In this document: piece after piece, positions 12,271-23,797 of the stretch
Layout of the letters: each line of letters opens with the position of its first letter
Position numbering within the stretch: position 1 is the first letter of the stretch
Assembly: GCA_905178155.1 (NCBI GenBank)
Contig: CAJINV010000003.1
Span: 269,091 to 333,090 of the forward strand
DNA length: 64,000 nucleotides
Direction of reading: 5' to 3'
From: Amoebophrya sp. A120
Taxonomy: Eukaryota; Sar; Dinophyceae; Syndiniales; Amoebophryaceae
The notes under the pieces: model-generated
What the model saw: only the letters and a program-made list of their open reading frames with translations
What the model was told of the DNA's origin: nothing
Databases searched by the model: none
Position numbers and translations under genes: made by a program

Positions 12271-13967
12271 ATGGTCCTCTCACCATCGCCCGGCGTGATG
12301 TCGCCGGGCGGGCAGCACGCCAAGAGCCCAATGCACGGCGAGATGAACAGTACCAATAAAGCGGCGGGCGGCCTCTCCACACCGCGGCGCAGCATGACTC
12401 GAATTTCATCCCTAATGGGCGGCTCTTCCCCGCTAGAGCTACCGAGCCCACAGGTGCAGGAAGTGGCCGCGGAACTCCTCGCCGAGGACCAGGAGCAGGA
12501 CTTGCAACAGAAGCTCCCCGCCAGGCTGCACGAGCTGCGCGAGACGCAGCAGGACAGCATCAAAACGCAGGCGGAAATCGAGCAGTACAAGACGGCGTAC
12601 CGGCCGCAAACGGAGGACCGCCTCTTCGGTTCGGTGCGCCGCAAGGACGTGAAGAAGCCGCTGTCCCCGCGCGCACAGAAAGTGCGCGACATGCTGGATT
12701 CCTTCTACCGCGGCACGAGGACGTCCGCCGGAACTACGAACACCAACGGGGGATTCAACACCACCACGGGACAGCTGGTGATCCACCAGCCGCACCACCA
12801 GGGCACCACCACGGCGACGACCGCGACGCACGGACAGCACCCTTTTATGACGACCACGGGCACCGCGTTCTCCTTCTCAAGCGACAGCGACTCGCAGAAC
12901 CACCACATTGCGGGCGGCCGGTTCGACAAGTTTGAGCGGTACACGTTCGGCGAGCGCGGCTTCAACGCCATGGCCGACCATTTTCGGCTGGGCGGCATTC
13001 TGCACCCCGGGCACGGCTTGGAGGGCGGCCAGATGCCGGAAGCCAGCGTACCGCACATGGAGTGGGTGCCCACCCAGGAGGTGCACACGCAGCCGGGCGT
13101 CATGGCACCCAAGAAAAAGAAAAAGAAAACACCCTTTTGGTGCAGGAAAACGCCGGTATAAGTGTTCTTGTTCATCATGATGATGAGTAATTTTTAGCAC
13201 GTATACGGAATCATGTTGACTCTCGTACAACTGTGCGTCTTCATGATCAGGATTATGATTGTTGGTTTTTTTCCTCCGTATTGGATGCGCAATCCGATTC
13301 CATACAATACTTGTTGGTACTTCAACTGCATGGATGCGGATTTCGATTCCGTTCTAAAAACTTGTTCTGTTGCCACCAAGAACATCATCTTCAGGTCTTG
13401 ACTGATTACAACCGCATGGACGCGGCGGTGGGCATTCCCCAAGCGAAAATCTTCAACGACTCGCAGAAGGATTCGATCGAGCGGCTGATGAAGAACCTGT
13501 CGTGCCGTCGCACGGTGTACTCGGGGGCGATCTTTCGTCCCCAGACGGTCACCCAAGAAGCGTACGAGCAGTCGCTCGGCTACGGCGGTCCGGGGTCGTA
13601 CGGCATCCCGAAGCCGGCCGCCATTCAGGACCTCGCCGCGCAGCGGCGCACGCGGCGGTCCAAGCGGTTCATGCCGAAAACGTCCTGGCTCTCGGACTCG
13701 CTCAGTTGGGACGGCAGACTCAACCAGCACTACACGAACCACCGGGGCGCGCGCAGAAGCATGAGCACCGGCGGGGGCCTGATGTCCGCTTCTTCATCCG
13801 GTGCAGGTGGTTCCATCGCGGGGGCCCGCAGCGGCGCGCCGACGTCCGCGGGAAACGCGGCCCTGCTGGAACAACAGCTGCACGACGAATTCGGAATTGT
13901 GCCTGCCGAAGAGTACCGTCTCGGGTCGGTCTTCAACGACACCATCCTTGCGGACCAGATGCGCTGA
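12271..13967 (+). CDS. Uncharacterised protein, two exons
   Basis: Exons 12271-13155 and 13395-13967 (1458 nt, 485 residues) are joined by an ordinary intron GTATAA...TTCAG, phase 0 (ACG-CCG to GTC-TTG). The first 60 residues are Ser/Pro-rich. Residues about 60-110 are rich in Glu/Gln and may form a short coiled coil (AELLAEDQEQDLQQKLPARL). A His/Thr-rich linker follows (around residues 155-195), then a less biased part (FDKFERYTFGERGFNAMADH) and a Lys patch KKKKKK just before the intron. The second exon has SIERLMKNLSCRRTVYSGAI and Arg-rich segments. I do not recognise the family; conserved-looking, non-repetitive blocks on both sides of the intron support a real gene. Confidence 0.75.
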
Positions 13968-14853
13968 CGGAGACAAACAGCGGAACCTCCTGCAGGACTG
14001 ACTTCTATTCTTCTTCTACTTGTTTACAACAACTTGCTGTACCTTTAGTTTCTTGTATGATACTTAGACTTGTCAATTAGTACAACGTTGCGGATGGAGC
14101 TAGAGCTACGCCTAGTTGCAATGCCGCCTACTTGTTGAACAATGTACACTAGAGATGGGTTGTGGCTGCTCTTCTGTAGCTGCTGCTTCATCATGTTTTG
14201 CACCGAGAATGCCCTGTTTCACTTCCAGATTGTCGTCACATTTGGTGACCGCTGGCTGCGAAAGAACGGTAACTGGACAGAAAAATTGAATAAGTACCCA
14301 ATGTTGCGGGATCGTGTGGGCCCTTGATGGAGTTCTTGTGCTATTGTTCAGCGGAACTACCACGTCAACAACAAGAAGTGTTAGTTTTGTACAAGTGGAA
14401 TCAGAAGTACTTTTGACAGAGAGCATTTTTGGCTGGCGGAAACACGGAGCGAAAATCGAGGAGAGGGGGTTAGTTTATTGTCGACGGAACGATTTGCATT
14501 TGGCCAAGAAGAAGAACAGCGTTTGCTTGGATTAGAGTACCCGCGCGTCGTTGATGTTGAAAGCCGACGATACGATTATCGTTTGTATATATCGATCCAA
14601 ATGCAGTACATTTATTCTCCTTCTGCAGCATAGAAAAGAGCGCACGCGCAGATAGTACAGGGAAAAAATATCGTAAGCACGGAGCGGCTTCTGCTTGTTG
14701 AGAAGCCGGCGCTAAGAATCTCCTGGTTATGCGCGGAATCTTCAAGGACAAGGAGCTGTTGTGGAGGTGCAAGAGTACTAGAACCTCGCTGGTGTACAAC
14801 GTTTCTGCTCGAACGAAGTTTTGTTTGCCCGGACTTCGTTGTCCGCCAGTATC
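13968..14853. other. Intergenic spacer
   Basis: No supported gene. Short frames on both strands without domain character. Probably the 3' and 5' untranslated regions of the two flanking genes. Confidence 0.5.
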
Positions 14854-17800
14854 ATGCGGGCTGCACCGGAAGAGCACCGGGACGAAGAACCAGAAGTACA
14901 TGAAAAGCCGAAGAGCTCCGCGCAGCAGCAGCTGCCGAATAAACAGGAGAGCAAGGACATCAACTACATCAAAGACAGCTACGTCGTGGTTTCCGAGCAC
15001 GAGAGGAACAGTCGTCAGTCGGGCGGTGCGACGACGAATTCGGATTCGAACAACACTCGAAGGAGGACAAGCGTAAACTCGGAGGCGTCATCTTCCTCAT
15101 CCTCCTATGTACTCAAGCAGTCGCGGGGGTCCAAGCGCGAGCGCGACCGCCGGTGCGCAAGCGAGCCTGCAGGGAGTGCAGGAGCTTCTTCAGGTGGTTT
15201 CATTTCTTGTGCATGCCTGTCCGACGCACTCGCGCTCTTGACACATCCGTTTCGCATCCTCGAACAAGCGGCCGCGTCGCATGGCTCTAGTTCAACGTCG
15301 AGCAAAGGTGCTGCAGGCGATGGCCCTGGAGGTAGTAGCTCATCCTCATCCTGGGCGCGGAATTGCTACGACTGGTCCGCGCGCGGCGGGTTTTGCGGGT
15401 CTCTGTTCTTCGGGCGCGACCAGTGGCACAAGGCTGCGAAGAAATCCGTGGAGCGGGCCCGTTGGCGGCGGAAGAGCGAGGGCGAAGCGCGATTTTCCTC
15501 AGCGGTAGACCGCATGCGTCCGCGACACTCCTCGCACCCCGGCGGACGAAGGAACAAGCGGCGGACGCAAAAGCACCTTGCGGGCACCATTTCTACTAAC
15601 GAAGCCCAAAAAGAGGACCTTTTTGGGCCGCGCGCCGACAGATCGATTCGACCACAGCCCGCTTCGCTGTTTGCTCCATCGGAGTTTCTCGCGCATTTGC
15701 GACAACGAAGCTACTTCCTCCTGGCGGACGGCCGCGATCTCTCCTACCACTGGGAACCCGAGACGCTCAACTCCGCGTCCTCCAGCTTTCTGCTGGAAAA
15801 CGACCGCGGCATGATCTCGCCCCGCCAATCAGGAACTGCTCGAATAATTGATGCACCCGGCGGAGGACAAAGTAGTAGCGGCCACCCGGTCGGGCGCAGC
15901 CGGTCCAGTCCGTCTCGCCGAACTGAGGCGCGTGGTGAGGAGGGCTTTGAAGACGCTGACTTCTGTGCGCACCAGACCGCAGATTACGCCAGGCGTATTG
16001 ACAACCTGCTGGACCACCAGCGCGGGACCACGGTAAAGGGCGGCTCCCTTTCGAGCACCGCGCCTCCGCACCTGCAGCCACCGCATTTGCGCGACGCGGC
16101 CACTTCCACCACCGGCTTGCTGCTTTCCCGACTCTTCCACACGGTGCGCAGCACGGCGTCCAGAAACTCGATCTCCTCGTCCCACGGGGGCGTTGGCGTT
16201 CCGAACACCGCTCGGGCTACATTGTCCTCGCGCCACGACGACGAGGAACTGACAGAGCAAGAGAAGCTGAGCAAACTGGCCTTCGATTACGAGTATTACG
16301 GCCCCTACGCCCACGTGCCGCTGCTGTCGGACCGCGAGGGCCAGGAAGCAGTGTTAAACTTCTGCACCCTGCTCGAGGGCATCCAGGACGGGGCTTCCCT
16401 GCTCATTTTCTACTTCCTGAAGAACACCTTTCACCTGTCGCCCGTCATGATGAGCATCAGTTTCGGCATCACGAATTTACCGTGGATTATCAAACCCATC
16501 ATGGCTTACACCACGGATACCGTCTTCATAAACGACCAGCGCCGCAAGCCGTATGTCGTGCTTGCCAACCTGCTCGCAGCCGCGGCCTACCTGGGGATCG
16601 GTATGATTTACGAATTTCGTTTGGTTAATACTTCTCTTTGCTCTAGTCAGTCGATAAGATGGAGCCAATGACGTGCATGTCACCAACAATGCGTGCTGCC
16701 ACCTGTAGCTGTATTTTTTTTTGTTTGCATTTTATTACTTACTATGACCGCAGGCGTCACGCATTCCTTCCCCGTATCCCTGCTGTGCCTTGCGACGGCG
16801 GGTGTAGGCCGCGCGTTTGGACTGGCAGCGATTCAGGGTTTCATCGTAGAAAACTCGGAACGCAGCGCCGCGAATGGTCCCGTGTCGGAATTCTTCTGGA
16901 TGCGCGCGGTGGGCGGCTTGGTGGCCTCGTATTTCTCTGGCGTTCTCATCGGTCATGGCAACGACCCCGGCTATCTACTGTCGTGTCTTGCGGTAGCGCC
17001 CACACTCGCCGCCGCCGTCGCCGCGCGGTTCATGATTGAGCAGCAGCGCAGCCGAACCAGCCAACTCAGTTCGCCTTTTCTGGAACTTCCGGCAAGCCTG
17101 CACAAGACGCGGTCGTTGCGCGAAAATTGGGATAATTTGAAGTACGCGATGCAGAAACCCGTTTTCTTGGGACCGCTGATCTACCTACTGTGGTACAGAG
17201 AAGTTGTGACATTGAAGTCTGTACTTGTCGTTATCCGCCATGCAAAAACCATCTTTGACACGTGATCTTTTTTGTACGGCTTTCGAACAACCTTAACCTT
17301 TTCTCCGTAGCTTACATCTCATCTTTTGCAACAGTGAGTTACTCCCTCCTTCAAATCAATTCTCCCAGTTACTCGTGCGGGCCCAATTACGACGACGCCT
17401 TGTACTATTTTTACGTGAACCAGCTGCACTTCTCGCCGGAGTTCATGGGCCGGGTCTCCCTGATCCACTCGGGCGCGAAGCTGATGGGGTTGGCCCTCTA
17501 CCGCTACTGCCTCGGGCAAAACCTGACTTCCCGGCAAGTACTAGCCACCGCTACCCTCGTGTCCATCCCGTTCTACGTCACACCCAGCCTGATCACCTCG
17601 GGCGCCTACCAGAGTCTCGGTTGGAACCCGAAACTGCTCGCCCTGGGCGGGGAGATCATACGCGACTCCTTCCTCTACGTCCAGCTCATGCCCGCCCTTG
17701 CGGCTGCGGCAAAGGTCGGACCCGCCGGAATGGAAAGTATACGTGATTTTGTTTTCCTATCCCGTGATGGACCACGACGAATGCCTGGCTGCATTAAACA

Positions 17801-18792
17801 AGACTGACAGTTGTAGTTGATGCAAGCCGCGGTCGTACTTGATTGAGACACAGGATCAGGAGTGAAAGTGTTTCAAGCTTATGTTGTATTTTCGTCGCCA
17901 TTTTGTTGCTCGTCTATCGAGCCAAACCTCAACCTGAAGCAGGACCTCGTCTCCGAACACCGCTTGTTCTGTAATGGTCTACTTGATATTCCACCACGAC
18001 ACCAGGTACTGTTTTTTCGGTCGTAACGGCGCTGGGAAACGCCGGGCGCGCGGTGCAACGGCTGAGTTATGAATTGCAAAAGTATCGCACTCGTATAAAT
18101 GCATTACAAATACAAACTTCCTCACCATGAGACATAAAAAAAACAAGATTTGTAATGCAAGGCTTGCATTTATACGAGTGCGATACTTTTGCACAGGATA
18201 TGAGTTCCGCGGGCACGATTTACGCCTTCGGGGTTTCGGCGGAAAACTACACGCACCTGACCAGCCTGATCTTTTTCTGTGGCGGGACGCTGTGTTTGCC
18301 GCTGCTCATCCTTCCGTACGTGCAGTTCGTGGACGAACACGAGGACGAACGCAGTCCGGCGGACGACGACAGCGACTTGTTTACCTTCAATCGCAACGTC
18401 GAACACGAAATCGTCGGGAAAACCACCGTATGCATTGCAAAAGTATCGTACTAGTATAAATCGCATCACAAATAATTTTTCCAGGAACGAAAATGCAATT
18501 TCAATTTGTCATGCTGGACAAGGCGTCTTTGGGTTGATCAACTCACCCGAAACACAATGCCATTCCCGCAGTAGCACAGTCTGTTTATGTCATGCTGGAC
18601 AAGGTAGAAAGTTAGATTTGTAATGCATGCCTGCCAACATTGCTACGACTACGAATACGATACTTTTGCACAGGATACACCGTCATCGCGATGCCTCGTC
18701 CTGGGGGGCCAGCTGAACGACGGGACGAGATGAGCCGTAACACAGCTGCAAGTTTAGGCTCCGTGTTGGTACAGGCCCCCGCATTGAGCTGA
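14854..18792 (+). CDS. Folate/biopterin transporter, BT1 family, with long N-terminal extension
   Basis: Membrane transporter of the BT1/FBT family (folates, pterins), a branch of the MFS. Exons: 14854-16600, 16754-about 17216, about 17369-17736, 18006-18067, 18206-18428 and 18683-18792, about 990 residues. Diagnostic segments are ISFGITNLPWIIKPIMAY followed by DQRRKPYVVLANLL, then FWMRAVGGLVASYFSGVLIG, and DDALYYFYVNQLHFSPEFMG. Across the third intron the product reads GMES-TVFSVVTALGNAGRAV, the expected C-terminal family block. Introns 16601 (GTATGA) and 17737 (GTATAC) are ordinary. The junction near 17200-17369 is uncertain (donor GTCTGT at 17217 keeps frame). Two introners split the last part. 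The first 490 or so residues are a polar Ser/Arg-rich extension absent from typical members; it is likely cytosolic. The substrate cannot be told from sequence. Confidence 0.9.
18068..18200. mobile_element. Introner, CTGTGCAAAAGTATCG type
   Basis: Left end TATGAATTGCAAAAGTATCG, right end complementary to TATCCTGTGCAAAAGTATCG. Duplication TGAGT at 18063-18067 and 18201-18205. Excision joins CGG-CTG-AGT to TCC-GCG-GGC in frame inside the BT1 C-terminus. At 133 bp it is the shortest copy. Confidence 0.95.
18429..18677. mobile_element. Introner, CTGTGCAAAAGTATCG type
   Basis: Left end TATGCATTGCAAAAGTATCG, right end complementary to TATCCTGTGCAAAAGTATCG. Duplication CACCG at 18424-18428 and 18678-18682. 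Excision joins AAA-ACC-ACC-G to TC-ATC-GCG, after which the frame runs 36 codons to TGA at 18790. The interior holds several TTTGTCATGC-like copies. Confidence 0.94.
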
Positions 18793-20385
18793 CGAAAGAG
18801 CAGCGACGTACCTCGGCAAGGTAGGTTCTTGCAGCAAAAGGTTGTGCTGCTGGCTCGTGTGAAATTTTTAAACCATTATCCCTGAAAGTGAAAGCAAAGA
18901 AATCGAAACAACATCAAAACTTTACAATCAACGGCCATTGCCTCGCGATGCACCTCGGCGTTTGCGAAACGCGCGATGGTATTTATGTCAACTTTATTTG
19001 GTGCAAAATCTAAAACTAACGACGACGTCTATAAACATTTTTGTCATTGTAGCAGAGCTACTGGTGCTACTCCTCTCGATCCTGAATGGGTCACGTAGCA
19101 TATTAAGTCCCATGATCCCTGCTATGATGTTGTATCTATACGCCGGCAAACGTCGCGACTATTTGTATTTCATCGCATTTCCGTGCCTGCCGCTCTTAGA
19201 TGAAGGGACGGAAATTTATGGCAACTTGAATAGCAGAACTCTTAGCCACTCGGGTACGAAGAAAAAGATGCTGCATTTTTTTGAATTTGACGGGGAGAGT
19301 AGCAGTAGCAAGAGGCCGCACGGGTTTCAGCGGTGGGGGATTTTTGATTATCATGTACGATATAATATGTAGTACTTCCTACGTTTCTCTTTGTTGTTGT
19401 TCTGTCAACATCTAGAAGTTTCTAGCTGTGCCCCCCCCGCCATGATGCTTCTCCTATCGGGGATTGACAGATAGCAACACAAGTACTTCGCTTTTGGGAA
19501 TACAACAATAAACGATCATGATGTTTGGTTGCTAGAGGCGGTCTCCGCGAACATCCTGCAAAACCAGCAGCGGTTGCCGACGAAGAGCCGTGGGAAGCTT
19601 TCGCATGTTTTTGTTCTACTTGTCCCTAGGTGGACGACACCACGGCGTTGGATGCCATTGCAAAGTACTAGTAAGTTGCTGCACATAATTTTCTGGTTTC
19701 GCTCTATTTGCTTTGATCGAAACTGTCGCTGATCGATTTCTACTTTTGGTGGAGCACAAGTTTGGATAACGTTCACGATGGTCTTGGTCTTCATGTTTTT
19801 TATAGATCAGCAGGACGATAATTGAAGGGGAGCCTCATGAACCTGTGCCAGGATCTTGATCCTCATCGAAATGTGGCGCGATCGCAATAGGAATAGCTAT
19901 AGCATTGGATGTGATATAAAAGAGGTTCTTTGATGACGGCCAGGCGACTGCAAAGTGATTCGTCACAGAAGCATGCTCGATAAAAAAAGAAAATGAAAAT
20001 ACCAGCAACTGTCATTGATCAGAAGTAAATAGCATGAGATCAAGAAAATTTGTTGAATAATGTTTTGCCTGGTAAAAACACGATCACGATCATGGTTCAT
20101 GAAACTTTGTCTCACGATTTCACCGAAACAGCGAACAGTTGTTAGTTTCTTATATGAGAAAGTTCGTACAGTGGCTCTGAACGGAAATTCGAATTTTATC
20201 GTGGAGTTTGTATCCTTGTCTAAGTAACACAAACCCATCAGGGTTATTGAGCAACAGAAACCAAGATACATCTTTGCGACCAGATTACGTTGTTTGAGAA
20301 GGTGAGTAGATAAAGCAGACCCCTACATACTAAAAGTGATTTACATTCGAATGTCCTCCGATTAAGCATTTGACGCGACGAAAAC
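18793..20385. other. Intergenic spacer with one weak open frame
   Basis: The + frame 18938-19372 would encode up to 144 residues with a hydrophobic stretch (SINIFVIVAELLVLLLSIL), but it lacks an early ATG and shows no family likeness, so I do not call a gene. The rest (19373-20385) is AT-rich with nothing recognised. Confidence 0.45.
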
Positions 20386-23268
20386 ATGGAAGAATACGAC
20401 AACCGAAACGGTTTGAGTCACGACAGCGTGGTTGATGTGGCCAGGCCCACACTCAACGGCGACCACGCGGCACCGAAGAACGCCGACGATTCGTCCACCG
20501 TCGACACCGGACAGGAACCGGAAATAACAGCGGCCACCAGCGTGATGGATGGGACAAACGGCTTGGCAGGAGACAACGAAGATCAAAATGGTGCTGATTT
20601 GAATCAGCTACAACCCCTCCCCTCCGAGCGAGACGAGTTCGAAAGTACGCGCAGCCAATCGGAATTGTCTGATCATGACGAGCAGAGGTCGTGTCTGGCT
20701 TTTGGCGATCTGCCTAGCGACGACGACGACCTGACGAACAACACGCGGCGGCAAGGCGACTGGGAAGCAGAACAAGATGAACTGGAAGATGACCCTGGTG
20801 AAGATGAACCACTAGTAGTGAGTCATTTCGACTCTGTGGTACGAGAGGGAGCGCAAATAAACACCCCAACACGACTGTGTTTTGTCTCGCAGCACGCGGA
20901 AAACCTGAGTTTTGCGGAAAGGTGCCGTTTATTCAACGCGAAAGACGGGACGGTGCTGAGCTACCTGAGGAAGAAAGGTTACGTCACCGGAAGGATTCCA
21001 GCGTTCACAGAGATCCACAACGACATAGTTCCTGGAGAAGGAGAGGCAGATGAGACAAAAAAAACTTTCGTCCCCTACGAGGCCTTCGTCGAGTTCAAAA
21101 CGATGCTGTGCGAGGTGGTGGAGAAGAAACAAGGAAAATGGCGCAGCCTGAAGACCCCCCACCCGATTACCGGCGCGCCGGACCACGGACGTTTCGTGTG
21201 TCTCGTGGTTCCGTGGATGGCGGACCCAGCGGTACTAGACCGCGAATTCTTGGACGATTTGAACCCCTGGTTGCTGACGTTGTTGCACCTCGACCCGAGA
21301 AAGCAAAAGCTCCGAACCTGCCGCGCCGAGAAGGTTGCCCGCCTGTTTCCCAGCAGCCAGGGTGTCGTACCGCCCCCGTACCCGCACAAAGGATATAACT
21401 CGGGGTACGGGAGGATGAAGTGGCTGGTGAGTTGTACACAGGGAGTTGTCCAGCTGGACGCAAATGACCAGCCGCCCCCTTCGCAGTGGCACGAGCGGGA
21501 GCAGTTTCTCATGTTGAACAGTGGCGTCGAAAATAATGGGGATCGCGATCGCACCCCTCATCTGTGGGCAGAGCGAACCATTCCCTGGGTGTTCTTGCAG
21601 CCCGAGCAGTACGGACACGCCAATATCGGTGTTTCGCTGCAGGTCAGCCCGACGGAGACCGTCCTTGCCAGTTCGGTCGAGGTGTTGCAGAACGAGTTGT
21701 GTCAGGAGTTAATTTCGACCGCTATCAACCTACCGCAACCAGAATGGCGCTACGCGCCAGACCGCGGTCTCGTACGGGAGCAGCGCACGGGGATCGCTTT
21801 TCGACACAACTCGGGCGGTGACTCACTTGTTCCTCTGTCGTGTCTCACCCACTGCATTTATTTTGCGCCTAGCACCGTGGAGGTGGACGACGAGGGCAGC
21901 AACAACGGCGAAACAGAGTTGACGCAAACATTACAAAAGGAACAAGCCAGCAGCAACCTCTCCAAGAAGAAGGAAAAAAAGATGTTGAAGAAGAAGGCCG
22001 GAAAAAATAAAGTGAAACAAGGCGAAGATCATGATGTCAATGTTACTACCGAGATGTTGAACGACGACACGCAGATGAACCACAAACCGTGGCTGACAAC
22101 GCCCATTGCTCTCGCGGACGACCCCTACCTAAAAGCGTTGCAAGAGGAGCACCGGGACAAGTTGGAAATTTGTTGTGTGGCCACTTTAGCCGACGCGGCG
22201 CTGGACGAGTTTCGGGACTTGCGCAAGCGGGACAACAACTTTGTGGTCCAAGATATCGACAACCAGCACTTGGTCTACGCCGAGGGCGGCAGTACCATCG
22301 AGCAGGTCTTGCAATGTTGTATTGAGCATGAAAAGAAAACTATCGAAATCGAAGCTGTAAATTCCCCCACTGCAGCTTGTACCGCCGTGACGTTCGACGA
22401 GGAGAGCACGCCTTCCCCCACCACGACGACGTCTAGTACTACAGCATCCGTCTCAACACCGCCCCGACGAGATGATGTTGAGACCGAACCACATTCTAGT
22501 AGAACTCCGAAGATCGCCGTCCCGCCCACCGTTGTTCGGAGTATGTTGATGAAAAAATGTCAGTTCATCACGCACATGGACAAAATTTTGAAAAAAGCCG
22601 CGGAGCAGCAGAAAAACGGAAAAGTTTTCAGATTGAAAGTCGTGATCGCCACGACCGAGGTGTTGAAACTGATCCTGGAAACGAAAACTCTCGGTCCCTG
22701 CACGGTGCTGGCGATGGCGGAGAAACCGAAAAACGACGTGACTCCGTTTTTGAATGGTCAGATGAAAAAGGTACTCGTGCTGGACGGACTCACGAACGCG
22801 GACAACGTGGGTTCGCTCGTGCGCACCGCGAGCTGCTTCGGGATCGAAGGGATTTTGTTGTCCAAAAATTGCTGCAATTGCTGGTCCCGCCGCGCCATCC
22901 GGGTCTGCATGGGACACTGCTTCCGCATCCCGATCTTTCAGGAAACCGACGAGTGGCCCTTCGAAAAGCTGTTCAACACGCAGGACGACATGAACCGCAA
23001 GCAAAAGGTGACCAAGTTTGCGGCCGTCGTGCAGAACCACACGCAGTGGCTGCACCAGGTCGACTTCGGGACGCAGCTCAGCGGGGGCTACTTTTTGGTG
23101 ATGGGCGCCGAATACGACGGCGTGAGCGACCGAGTCCGCGGACTGTGCGACGTGCAGCTGAAGATCCGCATGGCGCCGGGGTGCGACTCCTTTAACGTGC
23201 ACAATGCTGCGAGTATGATCCTACACCATTTCGAAACGGTGGGGCTGGAGGACGAGGATGAACAGTGA
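20386..23268 (+). CDS. SpoU/TrmH-family RNA 2'-O-methyltransferase
   Basis: Intronless, 960 residues, starting at an ATG preceded by AAAAC. The C-terminal SPOUT domain has all three motifs of the SpoU family: motif 1 NADNVGSLVRTASCFG (about residue 804), motif 2 YFLVMGAEYDGVSDRV (about 905) and motif 3 IRMAPGCDSFNVHNAASMIL (about 928). It therefore probably methylates a ribose 2'-OH in tRNA or rRNA, using SAM bound in the trefoil knot. Residues 1-150 are acidic and polar. Residues 150-520 contain conserved-looking but unassigned sequence (FCLVVPWMADPAV-like blocks). A Lys-rich segment (KKKEKKMLKKKAGKNK) lies near residue 530. The bacterial relatives are about 250 residues, so most of the protein is a eukaryote-specific extension. 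The target base is unknown. Confidence 0.92.
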   Translation: MEEYDNRNGLSHDSVVDVARPTLNGDHAAPKNADDSSTVDTGQEPEITAATSVMDGTNGLAGDNEDQNGADLNQLQPLPSERDEFESTRSQSELSDHDEQRSCLAFGDLPSDDDDLTNNTRRQGDWEAEQDELEDDPGEDEPLVVSHFDSVVREGAQINTPTRLCFVSQHAENLSFAERCRLFNAKDGTVLSYLRKKGYVTGRIPAFTEIHNDIVPGEGEADETKKTFVPYEAFVEFKTMLCEVVEKKQGKWRSLKTPHPITGAPDHGRFVCLVVPWMADPAVLDREFLDDLNPWLLTLLHLDPRKQKLRTCRAEKVARLFPSSQGVVPPPYPHKGYNSGYGRMKWLVSCTQGVVQLDANDQPPPSQWHEREQFLMLNSGVENNGDRDRTPHLWAERTIPWVFLQPEQYGHANIGVSLQVSPTETVLASSVEVLQNELCQELISTAINLPQPEWRYAPDRGLVREQRTGIAFRHNSGGDSLVPLSCLTHCIYFAPSTVEVDDEGSNNGETELTQTLQKEQASSNLSKKKEKKMLKKKAGKNKVKQGEDHDVNVTTEMLNDDTQMNHKPWLTTPIALADDPYLKALQEEHRDKLEICCVATLADAALDEFRDLRKRDNNFVVQDIDNQHLVYAEGGSTIEQVLQCCIEHEKKTIEIEAVNSPTAACTAVTFDEESTPSPTTTTSSTTASVSTPPRRDDVETEPHSSRTPKIAVPPTVVRSMLMKKCQFITHMDKILKKAAEQQKNGKVFRLKVVIATTEVLKLILETKTLGPCTVLAMAEKPKNDVTPFLNGQMKKVLVLDGLTNADNVGSLVRTASCFGIEGILLSKNCCNCWSRRAIRVCMGHCFRIPIFQETDEWPFEKLFNTQDDMNRKQKVTKFAAVVQNHTQWLHQVDFGTQLSGGYFLVMGAEYDGVSDRVRGLCDVQLKIRMAPGCDSFNVHNAASMILHHFETVGLEDEDEQ

Positions 23269-23797
23269 GCGGGAAATAAGTAAGTCGTAGTGGAGGTGCG
23301 GGAAAATTATAACCTGGGTTAATCAAATGACGAACTACGGCTCAAAACCGAGAAGATTCAAGTCATCGAATAAAGAAGAAGAACTGCATCTTCAACGGAC
23401 TCTAATCGAGGCGTCCGCTTTCATCTTCACATGAGATTTTATAAAAAGAATTTGAATTACGCTTACGCATACGCATGCCATCTTGGTTGAAAAATCTTCT
23501 TCGCAGTGCTACAAGGTAGACCTTTGTGATGTAGTGCCGAGCCTGTCAACAGTTTTGGTTCGGTGTTGTTCAGTCCTTTCAGTTTCTGTTTCCCTTATTT
23601 GTGTTTGCTTTGGAGAGATTTGCATCACGTCGCGAGAGAGACCAGTAACGACAAACAGCCACTCTATGCCAATAAATGCGTGTGGTGAGCAGGAGTGTTT
23701 TATGAATCTGACCCTTACGTCTTTAGACTCTTGAGCTTGACCCACTTCTTTGGCGGAGCGCAGGGACGAGAGAGTGCACAAAGCGAGACCACATATA
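23269..23797. other. Intergenic spacer
   Basis: AT-rich between the methyltransferase stop and the transporter ATG at 23798. Nothing recognised apart from short frames. Confidence 0.55.

Noticed and set aside
18938-19372. 144-codon frame with a hydrophobic stretch
   Set aside because: No early ATG, AT-rich composition like the spacer, no recognisable family.
23269-23400. Dinoflagellate spliced-leader RNA gene (CGGCTCAAA near 23340)
   Set aside because: Only a short partial likeness to the leader's TGGCTCAAG end; no surrounding match.
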